DNA from: Leisingera sp. S132
Lineage (GTDB): Bacteria; Pseudomonadota; Alphaproteobacteria; Rhodobacterales; Rhodobacteraceae
Assembly: GCF_025144465.1 (NCBI RefSeq)
Contig: NZ_CP083553.1
Span: 3,279,001-3,343,000 of the forward strand
Length of the DNA: 64,000 nt
Reading direction: 5' to 3'
Part shown: piece after piece, positions 36,955 to 45,683 of the stretch
Layout: every line of letters starts with the position of its first letter
How positions within the stretch are numbered: position 1 is the first letter of the stretch
Translations under genes and position numbers: made by a program
The notes under the pieces: generated by a model
What the model saw: the letters and a program-made list of their open reading frames with translations, nothing else
What the model was told of the DNA's origin: nothing
Databases searched by the model: none

Positions 36955-37118
36955 GCCCCGCCCAAACATCCGGGAGATCTGAGTCTTCCGGTCCCTGCCC
37001 GTGCCAGGGATCGCCCCCCACCAGCGTTGTACGCCCGTGGGGGCATTTGCGCATGGTTCGCTTGTCCCCTACATACGGGGGCGCCACACATTGAAACCGG
37101 CATCAGGAGGCCGCAGGC

Positions 37119-38639
37119 ATGTTTGAAAATCTATCCGAACGCCTTTCCGGCGTCTTTGACCGGCTGACCAAACAGGGCGCCCTCAGCGAAGAGGACGTCA
37201 AATCCGCCCTGCGCGAAGTCCGTGTGGCGCTGCTGGAAGCCGACGTCTCGCTGCCGGTTGCCCGCGATTTCGTCAAGCGGGTCCAGGAACAGGCCACCGG
37301 CCAGGCGGTCACCAAATCGGTGACCCCGGGCCAGCAGGTGGTGAAAATCGTGCACGACGCGCTGGTCGACGTGCTGCGCGGCGACGAGGACCCCGGCAAG
37401 CTCAAGGTCGACAACCCGCCTGCCCCGGTCCTGATGGTCGGTCTGCAGGGCTCCGGTAAGACCACCACCACCGGCAAGCTGGCGAAACGGCTGAAGGAGA
37501 AAGAGGGCAAGAAGGTCCTGATGGCCTCTCTCGACGTCTACCGCCCGGCGGCGATGGACCAGCTGGCGGTGCTCGGTGTCCAGATCGGCGTCGACACCCT
37601 GCCCATCGTGCCGGGCCAGAAACCCGTCGACATCGCCAAGCGCGCCAAGCAGCAGGCGACCCTGGGCGGCTATGACGTCTACATGCTCGATACCGCCGGC
37701 CGCCTGCACATCGACGAGACTCTGATGCAGGAGGTCGAGGACGTCCGCAACGTGGTGTCCCCGCGCGAGACCCTGCTGGTCGTTGATGGCCTGACCGGCC
37801 AGGTCGCCGTCGAGGTGGCCGAGGAATTCGACGCCAAGATCGGCATCAGCGGCGTGGTGCTCACCCGGATGGACGGCGACGGCCGTGGCGGCGCCGCCCT
37901 GTCGATGCGCGCTGTCACCGGCAAGCCGATCCGCTTTGTCGGCCTGGGCGAGAAGATGGACGCGCTGGAGACCTTCGAGGCGGACCGGATCGCCGGCCGC
38001 ATTCTCGGCATGGGCGACATCGTGGCGCTGGTCGAGAAGGCCCAGGAAACCATCGAGGCCGAACAGGCCGAGAAGATGATGAAGCGCATGATGAAGGGTC
38101 AGTTCAACATGAACGACCTGCGCATGCAGCTGGAACAGATGCTGCAGATGGGCGGCATGGAGGGCATGATGCAGATGATGCCCGGCATGGGCAAAATGGC
38201 CAAGCAGGTGCAGGATGCCGGCATGGACGACAAGGTGCTGAAGCGCCAGATCGCCATGATCCAGTCGATGACCAAGAAAGAGCGCGCCAACCCCGCCCTG
38301 CTGCAGGCCAGCCGCAAGAAACGCATCGCGGCCGGTTCCGGCATGGAAGTGTCTGACCTCAACAAGCTTCTGAAGATGCACCGGCAGATGGCCGACGTGA
38401 TGAAGAAGATGGGCAAGATGGGCAAAGGCAAGATGCTGAAACAGGCCATGAAGGGCATGTTCGGCAAGGGCGGCATGCCGGACATGGGCGGCATGGACCC
38501 CAGCCAGATGGACCCCAAGGCACTGGAAGCGGCAGCCAAGGCGATGGGCGGCAAAGGCGGCCTGCCCGGCGGCCTTCCGGGCCTCGGCGGAGGCATGGGC
38601 CTGCCCGCAGGCCTCAGCGGATTTGGCAAGAAGAAGTGA
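37119..38639 (+). CDS. ffh: Signal recognition particle protein Ffh
   Basis: GTPase that binds signal sequences with the 4.5S RNA and targets membrane proteins to FtsY and SecYEG. The 506-residue product has the N domain, the G domain with P-loop GLQGSGKTTTTGKLA (about 107), DTAGR and TRMDGDGRGGAALS, and a methionine-rich M domain with RNA-binding KKERANPALL and SRKKRIAAGSG. The tail is Gly/Met-rich with repeats of GMG and GGLPG. AGGAGG precedes the ATG. No SRP RNA gene was seen in the 164-base upstream gap. Confidence 0.98.
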   Translation: MFENLSERLSGVFDRLTKQGALSEEDVKSALREVRVALLEADVSLPVARDFVKRVQEQATGQAVTKSVTPGQQVVKIVHDALVDVLRGDEDPGKLKVDNPPAPVLMVGLQGSGKTTTTGKLAKRLKEKEGKKVLMASLDVYRPAAMDQLAVLGVQIGVDTLPIVPGQKPVDIAKRAKQQATLGGYDVYMLDTAGRLHIDETLMQEVEDVRNVVSPRETLLVVDGLTGQVAVEVAEEFDAKIGISGVVLTRMDGDGRGGAALSMRAVTGKPIRFVGLGEKMDALETFEADRIAGRILGMGDIVALVEKAQETIEAEQAEKMMKRMMKGQFNMNDLRMQLEQMLQMGGMEGMMQMMPGMGKMAKQVQDAGMDDKVLKRQIAMIQSMTKKERANPALLQASRKKRIAAGSGMEVSDLNKLLKMHRQMADVMKKMGKMGKGKMLKQAMKGMFGKGGMPDMGGMDPSQMDPKALEAAAKAMGGKGGLPGGLPGLGGGMGLPAGLSGFGKKK

Positions 38640-38647
38640 TCTGACCC

Positions 38648-39160
38648 GTGACCTCCATCCCCACCCTTCAAACCGAGCGCCTGACGCTGCGCGCCCCCAA
38701 GCTTGAGGATTTCGAGCATTGGGCCGGCTTCTTTGCGTCAGAACGCGCCCGCTACGAACGCGGGATCCTGCCGCGCGGCGAAGCGTGGAAGGTCTGGGCC
38801 GGGGATGTCGCACTTTGGACCCTGCGCGGTTACGGCCCCTTCGGACTGGAAGTCCGCGAAACCGGCGCATACGCAGGCGAAGTGGGCATCTATCAGCCCG
38901 ATGGCTACCCGGGTCCCGAACTGGGCTGGTTTGTGATCCCCGAAGCCGAAGGCAAAGGTTATGCGGCCGAAGCAGCCCGCGCGGTGATGGCCTGGGCCCG
39001 CCGCGCGTTCGGATGGGATAGCCTGATCAATATCATTGACCCCGGCAACACCCGTTCCATCGCCCTGGGCCAGCGCCTGGGCGGGGTGATTGACCCGGAT
39101 GCCAAGGGCGAAAGCCCCGGTGATGTTGTGATCGTGCATGACCTGCGGGAATTTTCCTGA
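38648..39160 (+). CDS. GNAT N-acetyltransferase (paralogue 1 of 4)
   Basis: A 170-residue RimJ/RimL-type acetyltransferase: LQTERLTLRAPKLEDF at the N-terminus, the acetyl-CoA motif GWFVIPEAEGKGYAAEAARAVMAWA and the IIDPGNTRSIALGQRLGG segment that follows it in this subfamily. Start GTG 38648 lies 8 bases after the ffh stop. The end overlaps the next GNAT gene by one base. Acceptor unknown. Confidence 0.88.
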   Translation: MTSIPTLQTERLTLRAPKLEDFEHWAGFFASERARYERGILPRGEAWKVWAGDVALWTLRGYGPFGLEVRETGAYAGEVGIYQPDGYPGPELGWFVIPEAEGKGYAAEAARAVMAWARRAFGWDSLINIIDPGNTRSIALGQRLGGVIDPDAKGESPGDVVIVHDLREFS

Positions 39161-39711
39161 TGCAGCTCCCCGCCATCCCTCAGCTTGAAACCGAACGCCT
39201 GGTCCTGCGCGGACCGGAGGCGGCGGATTTCGGGCCGGTGGCAGCGTTCTTCGCGGACGAAGCACGCTCCTGGGGGTTCGGCGGGCCGCTCGACCGCAAC
39301 GAGGCCTGGCGCTGGTTCACCATGTCGGTGGGCCACTGGGCGATGCGGGGCTTCGGTTTCTGGACCATCACCTGCAAGGACAGCGGCGAGGCGCTTGGCA
39401 TCACCGGCATTTGGCAGCCCGAAGGCTGGCCGGAACCGGAACTGGGCTGGGTCGCGTTTCCGGCAGGCGAAGGCCGCGGCGTCATGGCCGAGGCCGCCCT
39501 GGCCACCCGCACCCATGCTTATGATGTGATGGGCCTGCCCGCGCTGTGCTCCAACATCTTCCCGGGCAACATCCGCTCGGTGGCGCTCGCCGAACGGCTG
39601 GGCGCGGTGTTCGAAGCTGAATTCGACAACCCCAAGCACGGGCGTGAGCTGGTCTACCGCCACCCTGCACCAGAGACGCCTTGCGACGGCGGAATGGAGG
39701 CTAACGCATGA
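39160..39711 (+). CDS. GNAT N-acetyltransferase (paralogue 2 of 4)
   Basis: A 183-residue RimJ/RimL-type acetyltransferase with LETERLVLRGPEAADF and the GWVAFPAGEGRGVMAEAALATRTHA acetyl-CoA region, then NIFPGNIRSVALAERLGAVFE. The RG(F/Y)GFWTI and GWPEPELGW segments are shared with its neighbours, so the four genes are paralogues. ATG 39160 overlaps the stop of copy 1, and its own stop overlaps an ATG of copy 3. Confidence 0.9.
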   Translation: MQLPAIPQLETERLVLRGPEAADFGPVAAFFADEARSWGFGGPLDRNEAWRWFTMSVGHWAMRGFGFWTITCKDSGEALGITGIWQPEGWPEPELGWVAFPAGEGRGVMAEAALATRTHAYDVMGLPALCSNIFPGNIRSVALAERLGAVFEAEFDNPKHGRELVYRHPAPETPCDGGMEANA

Positions 39712-40424
39712 CCTCCCGCCAGTTCACCGCCCCCCTGCGTACCGCGGCTTGCGCCGCGCCCGGCTTAACGGAAAATTACGCAGTCTCCACGATACTCCTT
39801 CACCGGATGGGTGAAATTGACGCCGGGCGGCCTGCTGCCCGGGCAATGGGGTATGACATGAAAGACGCGCAACGGCGGTATCCGAGGCTGGTTTCCAAGC
39901 GGCTGATGCTGATTTCTCCGGCGGACCCGGAGTTTGACGCCCAGGCCGCCTTCCTGGCTCCGGACGCGCCGCGTTTCATCAATGTTGCGGAGGAGGCCGA
40001 TTCGCTGTGGTGGTCGATTGCCACCATCATCGGCCACTGGCACCTGCACGGCTACGGCCTGTTTGCCGTGGTGGAGCGCAGCACCGGCAGCACCGTCGGC
40101 CTGGTCGGCCCCTGGTTCCCCAAGGGATGGCCGGAACCGGAACTGTCCTGGCACCTGATGGAAACCGGCGAGGGCAAGGGCTATGCCAGCGAAGCCGTCC
40201 AATGCGTGCTGGACTGGCTGTTCAACGCGGCCGGCTGGAACACCATCGTCTCCTACGTGCCGGAGGAAAACACCGCGTCCATCGCACTGGCCCGCCGCGC
40301 CGGCGCCAAGCCGGAACGGCTGGTTTCCTTCCCGCTGCAGCCCGCGCCCGGCCTGCGCTGCTGGCGCCACCTGCCCCCGGGCCGCAGCACCGGCCCGCAG
40401 CCTGCACGGGGGCTTCTGCACTGA
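39708..40424 (+). CDS. GNAT N-acetyltransferase (paralogue 3 of 4)
   Basis: Third paralogue, 238 residues from ATG 39708, which forms an ATGA overlap with copy 2 and so is favoured by translational coupling. The first 50 residues are unlike the other copies, and an in-frame ATG at 39858 (MKDAQRRYPRLVSKRL) would give a protein closer to family length, so the start is open. The core has GWPEPELSWHLMETGEGKGYASEAVQCVLDWL and VPEENTASIALARRAGA. Confidence 0.82.
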   Translation: MTSRQFTAPLRTAACAAPGLTENYAVSTILLHRMGEIDAGRPAARAMGYDMKDAQRRYPRLVSKRLMLISPADPEFDAQAAFLAPDAPRFINVAEEADSLWWSIATIIGHWHLHGYGLFAVVERSTGSTVGLVGPWFPKGWPEPELSWHLMETGEGKGYASEAVQCVLDWLFNAAGWNTIVSYVPEENTASIALARRAGAKPERLVSFPLQPAPGLRCWRHLPPGRSTGPQPARGLLH

Positions 40425-40485
40425 TGCGCCCCGCTGCAGTCATATCCCGGCGCCGCCGCGCCCTTCCGCAGGAAGGAGCGCGCTG

Positions 40486-41088
40486 ATGCCGTTTGACATT
40501 CCGGTGATCGAAACCCGCCGCCTGGAGCTGCGCGGCCCCGAAGCGCAGGATTACCCTGACTTCAAGGCCACCTTCAGCTCCTACCGCTCGCGGTTCATGG
40601 GCGGGCCTCTCAATCCGTACGAGGCCTGGATGCTCTATGCCGCCGAGATCGGCCACTGGCAGGTGCGCGGCTTCGGCATGTGGATGATCCACGACAAGGC
40701 CAGCGGCGAGACCTACGGCATGGCCGGCGGCTGGCAGCCCGCAGGCTGGCCCGAGCGCGAGATTGCCTGGATCATCTGGCCCGGAGCGGCCGGCAAGGGC
40801 TACGCGCTGGAGGCCGCCCATGCCGCCCGCCGCCACTTTTATTCGGAACTGGGCTGGGACACGGCGGTCAGCTATATCGACCCCAAGAATCTCGACTCGA
40901 TCCGGCTCGCGGAACGGCTCGGCGCTGCCAAGGACCATGGTGCCGCCACCATCGACGGCAACGACGCCGTCTACCGCCACCCCGCGCCGGACGCCCTGAA
41001 GGACAGCCAGATTGCGCATGGCATCGACATGGAAATCAGCCATTACGCCGATCCGCTCTTCAAGCCGGAGGGCTGGGCCATTGACTGA
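40486..41088 (+). CDS. GNAT N-acetyltransferase (paralogue 4 of 4)
   Basis: A 200-residue paralogue with IETRRLELRGPEAQDY, the acetyl-CoA segment IIWPGAAGKGYALEAAHAARRHFYSELGW and YIDPKNLDSIRLAERLGA. GGAAGGAG lies 7 bases before ATG 40486. The C-terminus is about 30 residues longer than in copies 1 and 2 (DSQIAHGIDMEISHYADPLF), resembling family members in other Rhodobacterales. It is followed by chorismate mutase. Confidence 0.9.
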   Translation: MPFDIPVIETRRLELRGPEAQDYPDFKATFSSYRSRFMGGPLNPYEAWMLYAAEIGHWQVRGFGMWMIHDKASGETYGMAGGWQPAGWPEREIAWIIWPGAAGKGYALEAAHAARRHFYSELGWDTAVSYIDPKNLDSIRLAERLGAAKDHGAATIDGNDAVYRHPAPDALKDSQIAHGIDMEISHYADPLFKPEGWAID

Positions 41089-41202
41089 TGCGCGCGCGAT
41101 TTCCCTCATGCTGCGCTGCGGCGGTGCACAGGTGGTGCACAGCCGGTGCATGCCTGGCACCCCTTCGATGACACCCCGCCCTGCTGCATTGCGGAGAACC
41201 CG

Positions 41203-41511
41203 ATGACAACAGATACCCAAGATCCCGTTGCCCGCGCAGCCCAGCTGCTGAAGGGCCACCGCGAAAGCATCGACCGTCTGGATGCGATCCTCGTCTACAC
41301 TCTGGGCGAGCGGTTCAAGCACACCCAGGCGGTGGGCCGGCTCAAAGCCGAACACGACCTTCCCCCGTCCGATCCCACCCGCGAAGCGGCGCAGATCGCA
41401 CGGCTCGAAGACCTGGCGGATCAGGCCGATCTGGACCCTGAATTCGCCAAGGCATTCTTGAACTTCATCATCGATGAAGTCATCCGCCACCACAAGAAAC
41501 ACCAAGAATAA
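41203..41511 (+). CDS. Chorismate mutase (AroQ type)
   Basis: A 102-residue all-helical chorismate mutase that converts chorismate to prephenate for Phe and Tyr synthesis. The [41 protein letters not shown] segment carries the active-site arginines and lysine typical of AroQ, and the C-terminal helix ends HHKKHQE. ATG 41203 gives the standard length. It lies directly ahead of rpsP, 62 bases away, and may share its transcript. Confidence 0.92.
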   Translation: MTTDTQDPVARAAQLLKGHRESIDRLDAILVYTLGERFKHTQAVGRLKAEHDLPPSDPTREAAQIARLEDLADQADLDPEFAKAFLNFIIDEVIRHHKKHQE

Positions 41512-41572
41512 CAACGAACAACAGGAACAACCGGGGCATACCCCGGACAACGCCATCAAAGGAGATGTACCC

Positions 41573-41941
41573 ATGGCAATGAAAATCCGTTTGGCCCGCG
41601 GCGGCTCCAAAAAACGCCCCTTCTACCGCATCGTGGCTGCTGACAGCCGCATGCCGCGCGACGGCCGCTTCATCGAGAAGCTGGGCACCTACAACCCGCT
41701 GCTGCCGAAAGACTCGGAAGACCGCGTGAAAATGGACCTGGAGCGCGTGCAGCACTGGCTGGACCAGGGCGCGCAGCCGACCGACCGTATCGCCCGCATG
41801 CTGGAAGCCGCAGGCGTCCGCGCCAAGGCCGAGCGCAGCAACCCGAAAAAAGGCACCCCGGGCAAGAAAGCCCAGGAGCGCGCAGAAGAGAAAGCTGCAA
41901 AGGCTGCTGAAGCCGCCGAAGCAGCTGCAGACGCGGAATAA
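41573..41941 (+). CDS. rpsP: 30S ribosomal protein S16
   Basis: Small-subunit assembly protein. The 122-residue product begins [20 protein letters not shown] and continues with [19 protein letters not shown], unmistakable for bS16. The C-terminal third (from about residue 85) is a Lys/Ala/Glu-rich extension found in alphaproteobacterial S16. AAAGGAGA precedes the ATG. It heads what is elsewhere the rpsP-rimM-trmD-rplS operon. Confidence 0.98.
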   Translation: MAMKIRLARGGSKKRPFYRIVAADSRMPRDGRFIEKLGTYNPLLPKDSEDRVKMDLERVQHWLDQGAQPTDRIARMLEAAGVRAKAERSNPKKGTPGKKAQERAEEKAAKAAEAAEAAADAE

Positions 41942-41945
41942 TTCC

Positions 41946-42584
41946 GTGGAGCTGCGGGGCGCTTTTCCCGAAGAGTTCCGCAGCCAGCTTGATCTGCTGA
42001 TGCGGCTCCGGCGCGACGTTCGCCGGTTCCGCAGCGATCCGGTGGAGGAGGCAGTGCTGATGCGCTGCCTCTCTGCCATTCAGCTCGCCCCATCCGTGGG
42101 TTTGAGCGAACCCTGGCGCATCCTGCGGGTGGAGAGCGATACCGCCCGCGCCGCTGCGCTGAAGAATTTCGAAGCCGCCAATGCCCAGGCGCTGACCGGG
42201 TACTCCGGTAAAAAGGCGGAACGCTATGCGGAACTGAAACTGTCCGGCATGCGTGAAGCTCCGGTGCAGCTGGCGGTCTACTGCGACGACGAGACCGCAC
42301 AGGGCCACGGCCTGGGTGCTGCCACCATGCCGGAGATGCGCCGCTATTCGGTGGTTACTGCCATCACCCTGTTCTGGCTGGCGCTGCGCGCCGAAGGGCT
42401 GGGGCTGGGCTGGGTTTCGGTGCTGGACCCCCAGCAGCTGAACCGCGACCTGAACGCGCCTGAGGGCTGGCAGCTGATCGGCTATTTCTGCATCGGTTAC
42501 CCGGAACGGCTGTCGGACACGCCGGAACTGGAAGAAACCGGCTGGGAAAGCCGGATGGCGGATCTGCCGCTCGAAACCCGCTGA
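41946..42584 (+). CDS. bluB: 5,6-dimethylbenzimidazole synthase BluB
   Basis: Oxygen-dependent nitroreductase-fold enzyme that fragments reduced FMN to the lower ligand of vitamin B12. The 212-residue protein shows the flavin-binding MRLRRDVRRFRSDPVEE, QLAPSVGLSEPWRIL, and YSVVTAITLFWLALRAEGLGLGWVSVLDP segments typical of BluB. It starts at GTG 41946, 4 bases after the rpsP stop, with no strong ribosome-binding site. Its placement in a ribosomal operon is odd; the other B12 genes seen are at 15.0-16.9 kb. Confidence 0.92.
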   Translation: MELRGAFPEEFRSQLDLLMRLRRDVRRFRSDPVEEAVLMRCLSAIQLAPSVGLSEPWRILRVESDTARAAALKNFEAANAQALTGYSGKKAERYAELKLSGMREAPVQLAVYCDDETAQGHGLGAATMPEMRRYSVVTAITLFWLALRAEGLGLGWVSVLDPQQLNRDLNAPEGWQLIGYFCIGYPERLSDTPELEETGWESRMADLPLETR

Positions 42585-42592
42585 GACCGCCA

Positions 42593-42733
42593 ATGGGACG
42601 GTTGATAAGGCTTGTGTTTTTTGTTGCAGTGGCCTTTACCGCGGGCATCTTCTTTGAACGCAACCACCAAGTGGAACTCTGCGAACAATCCGGCGGCCAA
42701 TGGCTGCGCGCGGGGTTCTGTGCAAAGGACTGA
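42593..42733 (+). CDS. 46-residue single-pass membrane protein
   Basis: Translation from ATG 42593 gives [20 protein letters not shown], then a polar C-terminal half ending GFCAKD. A basic start, one membrane helix (residues 5-20) and two cysteines (30 and 43) are visible. It fits tightly between bluB (8 bases after its stop) and rimM (4 bases before its start), so it is probably a real co-transcribed gene. No function can be assigned. Confidence 0.72.
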   Translation: MGRLIRLVFFVAVAFTAGIFFERNHQVELCEQSGGQWLRAGFCAKD

Positions 42734-42737
42734 CACC

Positions 42738-43241
42738 ATGAGCGATCTGATCTGCGTAGGCGCCATTTCCGGATCCTTCGGGGTGCGCGGCGAGGTGCGG
42801 CTCAAGAGCTTCTGCGCCATCCCCGAGGAGATCGAGGACTATTCGCCGCTCAGCAATGAGGACGGCACCAGGACCTACTCCCTGACCATTACCCGCCCGA
42901 TCAAGAATGGCTTTGCCGCGCTGCTGGAAGGTGTGGAGACCAAAGAAGACGCCGACGCCATCAAGGGCCTGCGCCTGTTTGCCCGCCGCGATCAGCTGCC
43001 GCAGCTGCCGGATGATGAATTCTACCACGCCGACCTGATCGGGCTGCAGGTTTATGACACTGGCGGCGTCCTGCTGGGCACCGTGAAGTCGGTGCAAAAC
43101 CACGGTGCCGCCGACCTGCTGGAAATCCACGGCCCCGGCCTTAGGGCAACTGTGCTGCTGCCTTTCACCCTGGACGCGGTGCCAACCGTGGATCTGACCC
43201 AGGGCCGCATCATCGCCGACCCGCCCGAAGGGCTGTTCTGA
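42738..43241 (+). CDS. rimM: 16S rRNA processing protein RimM
   Basis: Assembly factor for the 30S head that binds S19. The 167-residue product has the N-terminal [21 protein letters not shown] RimM motif, the PRC-barrel part with [14 protein letters not shown], and the C-terminal [28 protein letters not shown]. It lies 4 bases after the 46-residue gene. trmD, usually next, is displaced by a gene on the other strand. Confidence 0.97.
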   Translation: MSDLICVGAISGSFGVRGEVRLKSFCAIPEEIEDYSPLSNEDGTRTYSLTITRPIKNGFAALLEGVETKEDADAIKGLRLFARRDQLPQLPDDEFYHADLIGLQVYDTGGVLLGTVKSVQNHGAADLLEIHGPGLRATVLLPFTLDAVPTVDLTQGRIIADPPEGLF

Positions 43242-43250
43242 GACCGCAGG

Positions 43251-44291
43251 TCAGCCAGCCTCATCTGCCAGCAGGGCATCAAGTATCTGAACCGACCAAG
43301 CAGCGACCATCTGGGTCTTCACACGCTCCTCAGGCGGTTTGGCCCCAAGGCTGAGCCAGAGCCGGAACAAACGCCAGGCAAAAAAGAAACGGAAAACCGG
43401 ATCTCCTGTCAGCCCGGCGCCATAACCCTCTTCAAAGGCCTCCCAATCCGCTTGAGCCACCAGCCCGAACCCGCGGCGGCCGTCTTCTGCAGCCAAGTGC
43501 TCCGGGCAGTTTGCCAGCCAGATGTCGGCAAGATCGCGCTGCGGGAAGACGGCCTTGTGGTTCAGGAAGTCAATGAACGCAACCTCCTGATCCGACAGGA
43601 TAACATTGCGCAAGTGCAAGTCGCCATGCGCCACTGCACTGCGGAACTCCTGCCCGCGCGCGCGCCTAGCTGACCGGTGCAAATGTGCGCACAGCCCCAA
43701 AAACTTATTGGGTTTAGGCAGTTGAAGCTGCCCCTCGCGCACCGCCTCCGCACGGTCTGAAACCGACTTCAAAAAAGGTTTCGGCCAGAACTGCTTCTGC
43801 CCTGCGTCGGACACCCTGTGCAATTCGGCCACTGCAGCTCCAATGCGGCGCAGAACATCAGCCCTGGCACCAAAGCCGTAGTCGGTCAGAGCCAGTGCCC
43901 GGTAGGCTGTTTCCCCGGGGACAAATTCCATCAGCACAAAAGGATGTTCCAGATCCTGCCACAAAATTTCCGGAACCGACACACCAGGAACGGATTTCAG
44001 CTGCCGGGCAGCTTGCCCGTGACGCTCCAGATCCCTTACCCGCCGCAATGGGTTATCTGACTGGAAATCGGCCCTCAGCACAAACCGCTGGCCTGCAGCT
44101 ATCGCGACTTCAAACACGCAGCGGCGGTGCTCCTGGCGCCGGTTGGACTGCAGCCTGCGGAACTTCGCGCCAGCTTCGGGCAGCCCGGCGGCCGCTGCCG
44201 CCTGAGGCCAGAGCGCCTGCGTGCGGGCCTGCACTTCGTCCAAGGCGGCAAGGCTGTCTCCGGGAACCGCTGGCGGCCATTCTGAATTCAT
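43251..44291 (-). CDS. Aminoglycoside phosphotransferase-family kinase
   Basis: A 346-residue member of the APH/choline kinase-like superfamily. The Brenner motif VAHGDLHLRNVIL supplies the catalytic aspartate, followed by the metal aspartate in VAFIDFLN; an ATP-anchoring region (RFVLRADFQSDNPLRRVRDLE) and FVLMEFVPGE hinge are also visible. The substrate is unknown and resistance should not be presumed. It sits on the minus strand between rimM and trmD. TTATTG-rich, lower-GC patches occur near its upstream end. Confidence 0.85.
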   Translation of the reverse strand: MNSEWPPAVPGDSLAALDEVQARTQALWPQAAAAAGLPEAGAKFRRLQSNRRQEHRRCVFEVAIAAGQRFVLRADFQSDNPLRRVRDLERHGQAARQLKSVPGVSVPEILWQDLEHPFVLMEFVPGETAYRALALTDYGFGARADVLRRIGAAVAELHRVSDAGQKQFWPKPFLKSVSDRAEAVREGQLQLPKPNKFLGLCAHLHRSARRARGQEFRSAVAHGDLHLRNVILSDQEVAFIDFLNHKAVFPQRDLADIWLANCPEHLAAEDGRRGFGLVAQADWEAFEEGYGAGLTGDPVFRFFFAWRLFRLWLSLGAKPPEERVKTQMVAAWSVQILDALLADEAG

Positions 44292-44347
44292 TCAAACACC
44301 CAAGCTTTGTATTGCGTGAAAATCTGACTGAACTAAACAGCATCATT

Positions 44348-45154
44348 ATGACAGCACCAAGCAAATCCCATGGCCGCAAGGCAATCCGCCCGACCCTGAA
44401 GCCGCGTGAGCTGATGACTCCGACGCCGGATCTGGCCGGCGTGTGGAAGGCCAAGATCATCACGCTGTTTCCGGATGCGTTTCCCGGCGTGCTGGGCGAA
44501 AGCCTGACAGGCAAGGCGCTGCAGGAGGGGCTTTGGCAGCTGGAGACCACCGATCTGCGCGCGTTTGGCATCGGCAAGCACCGCAACGTGGACGACACGC
44601 CCGCCGGCGGCGGTGCGGGCATGGTGCTGCGCGCTGATGTGCTGGGCGAGGCGATCGAACACACGATGGCGGACACCCGCGGCAACTGGCCCCTAGTCTA
44701 CCTGACCCCGCGCGGACGGCCGATGAACCAGCAGATGATGCACAATTTCGCCCAATGCGACGGCATCACCCTGCTCTGCGGGCGGTTCGAGGGCGTCGAT
44801 GAACGGGTGCTGGAGCACTACGGCATCCAGGAGGTCTCGCTGGGGGATTTTGTGATGACCGGCGGCGAGCTGGCCGCGCAGGCACTGATCGACGCCACCG
44901 TGCGGCTGATCCCGGGGGTGCTGGGCAATCACGCCTCAACCGAAGAGGAGAGCTTCTCCTCCGGTCTCTTGGAGCACCCACAATACACCCGCCCTGCCGA
45001 GTGGAAGGGCCGGGAAATCCCGGAAGTGCTGATGTCCGGCCATCACGGCAAGATCGCCGAGTGGCGGCACGGGATCAGCGAAGAAATCACCAAGGCCCGC
45101 CGCCCGGACCTTTGGGAGGCCTATGTCCGCGCAAGGGACCGCGGCAAGCCCTAG
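44348..45154 (+). CDS. trmD: tRNA (guanine-N1)-methyltransferase TrmD
   Basis: Methylates G37 of tRNAs with a G36 neighbour, preventing frameshifting. The 268-residue protein has the core motifs IITLFPDAFPG, DDTPAGGGAGMVLRADVL, the knot region YLTPRGRPMNQ and LLCGRFEGVDERVLEHYGIQEVSLGDFVMTGGELAA, and GLLEHPQYTRPAEWKG. The start at ATG 44348 adds about 34 residues before the core; an internal ATG (MTPTPDL) is possible. It is separated from rimM by a minus-strand kinase gene, so it needs its own promoter. Confidence 0.95.
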   Translation: MTAPSKSHGRKAIRPTLKPRELMTPTPDLAGVWKAKIITLFPDAFPGVLGESLTGKALQEGLWQLETTDLRAFGIGKHRNVDDTPAGGGAGMVLRADVLGEAIEHTMADTRGNWPLVYLTPRGRPMNQQMMHNFAQCDGITLLCGRFEGVDERVLEHYGIQEVSLGDFVMTGGELAAQALIDATVRLIPGVLGNHASTEEESFSSGLLEHPQYTRPAEWKGREIPEVLMSGHHGKIAEWRHGISEEITKARRPDLWEAYVRARDRGKP

Positions 45155-45260
45155 CGCAAGTGATGCATCAGCTTGGCTTTTCCCCGAGGCAGGCCGTTGC
45201 CGCAATGTCAAACCCGTGTTTTACTCCTCCTGCATAAGTTAAATGACAGGAGACAGCAGG

Positions 45261-45596
45261 GTGGCTGGGAAATTTGAACTCTACACCGACAACGCAGGCG
45301 AATACCGCTTCCGCCTGAAGGCAGGCAACGGCGAGAACATTCTGGCCAGCGAAGGCTACAAGCAGAAGGCCAGCGCCGAGAACGGCATTGCGTCGGTCAA
45401 GAAGAACGCCGGCGATGATGCGCGCTATGAGCGCAAGGAAACCTCAGCCGGCAAGCACATGTTCAACCTCAAGGCCACCAACGGCCAGGTGATCGGCACG
45501 TCGCAAAGCTATGCCAGCGCCTCTGGCCGGGATGGCGGTATCGAGTCGGTCAAGAAAAACGCGCCGGATGCAGCCATCGACGATCAGACGGCCTGA
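45261..45596 (+). CDS. DUF1508 (YegP-like) protein
   Basis: A 111-residue protein consisting of two tandem DUF1508 repeats: FELYTDNAGEYRFRLKAGNGENILASEGY, then HMFNLKATNGQVIGTSQSY, each followed by an A/S-NGIxSVKKNA helix. I choose GTG 45261 because AGGAGA at 45248-45253 is 7 bases upstream; ATG 45243 would precede that site. Function unknown. It lies in the interval between trmD and rplS. Confidence 0.88.
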   Translation: MAGKFELYTDNAGEYRFRLKAGNGENILASEGYKQKASAENGIASVKKNAGDDARYERKETSAGKHMFNLKATNGQVIGTSQSYASASGRDGGIESVKKNAPDAAIDDQTA

Positions 45597-45618
45597 TCCT
45601 CACCGGACCTTCCACCGC

Positions 45619-45656
45619 AAGGGCCAGGCTGTCTGAACAGGCTGGCCCTTCTGGTT
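45619..45656. terminator. Hairpin terminator between the DUF1508 gene and the coiled-coil gene
   Basis: AAGGGCCAG (45619-45627) pairs with CTGGCCCTT (45642-45650), and after one mismatch CTGT pairs with ACAG, giving a 13-bp stem with a 4-base loop. A short T-rich tail (CTGGTTT) follows on the plus strand. It lies between convergent stops. Confidence 0.7.
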
Positions 45657-45683
45657 TCCCGCGCCTGATGGCAGATGCGGATA

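Noticed and set aside
36955-37118. Possible SRP RNA gene beside ffh
   Set aside because: The conserved GGAAG/AGCA tetraloop region of SRP RNA is absent from this gap.
43251-44291. Aminoglycoside resistance gene
   Set aside because: Only the generic kinase motifs of the APH/choline-kinase superfamily are visible; chromosomal members often phosphorylate metabolites, so a resistance call is not justified.
43895-44347. Upstream extension of the trmD frame
   Set aside because: It is antisense to the kinase-like gene and has no TrmD similarity; ATG 44348 is the sensible outer limit.
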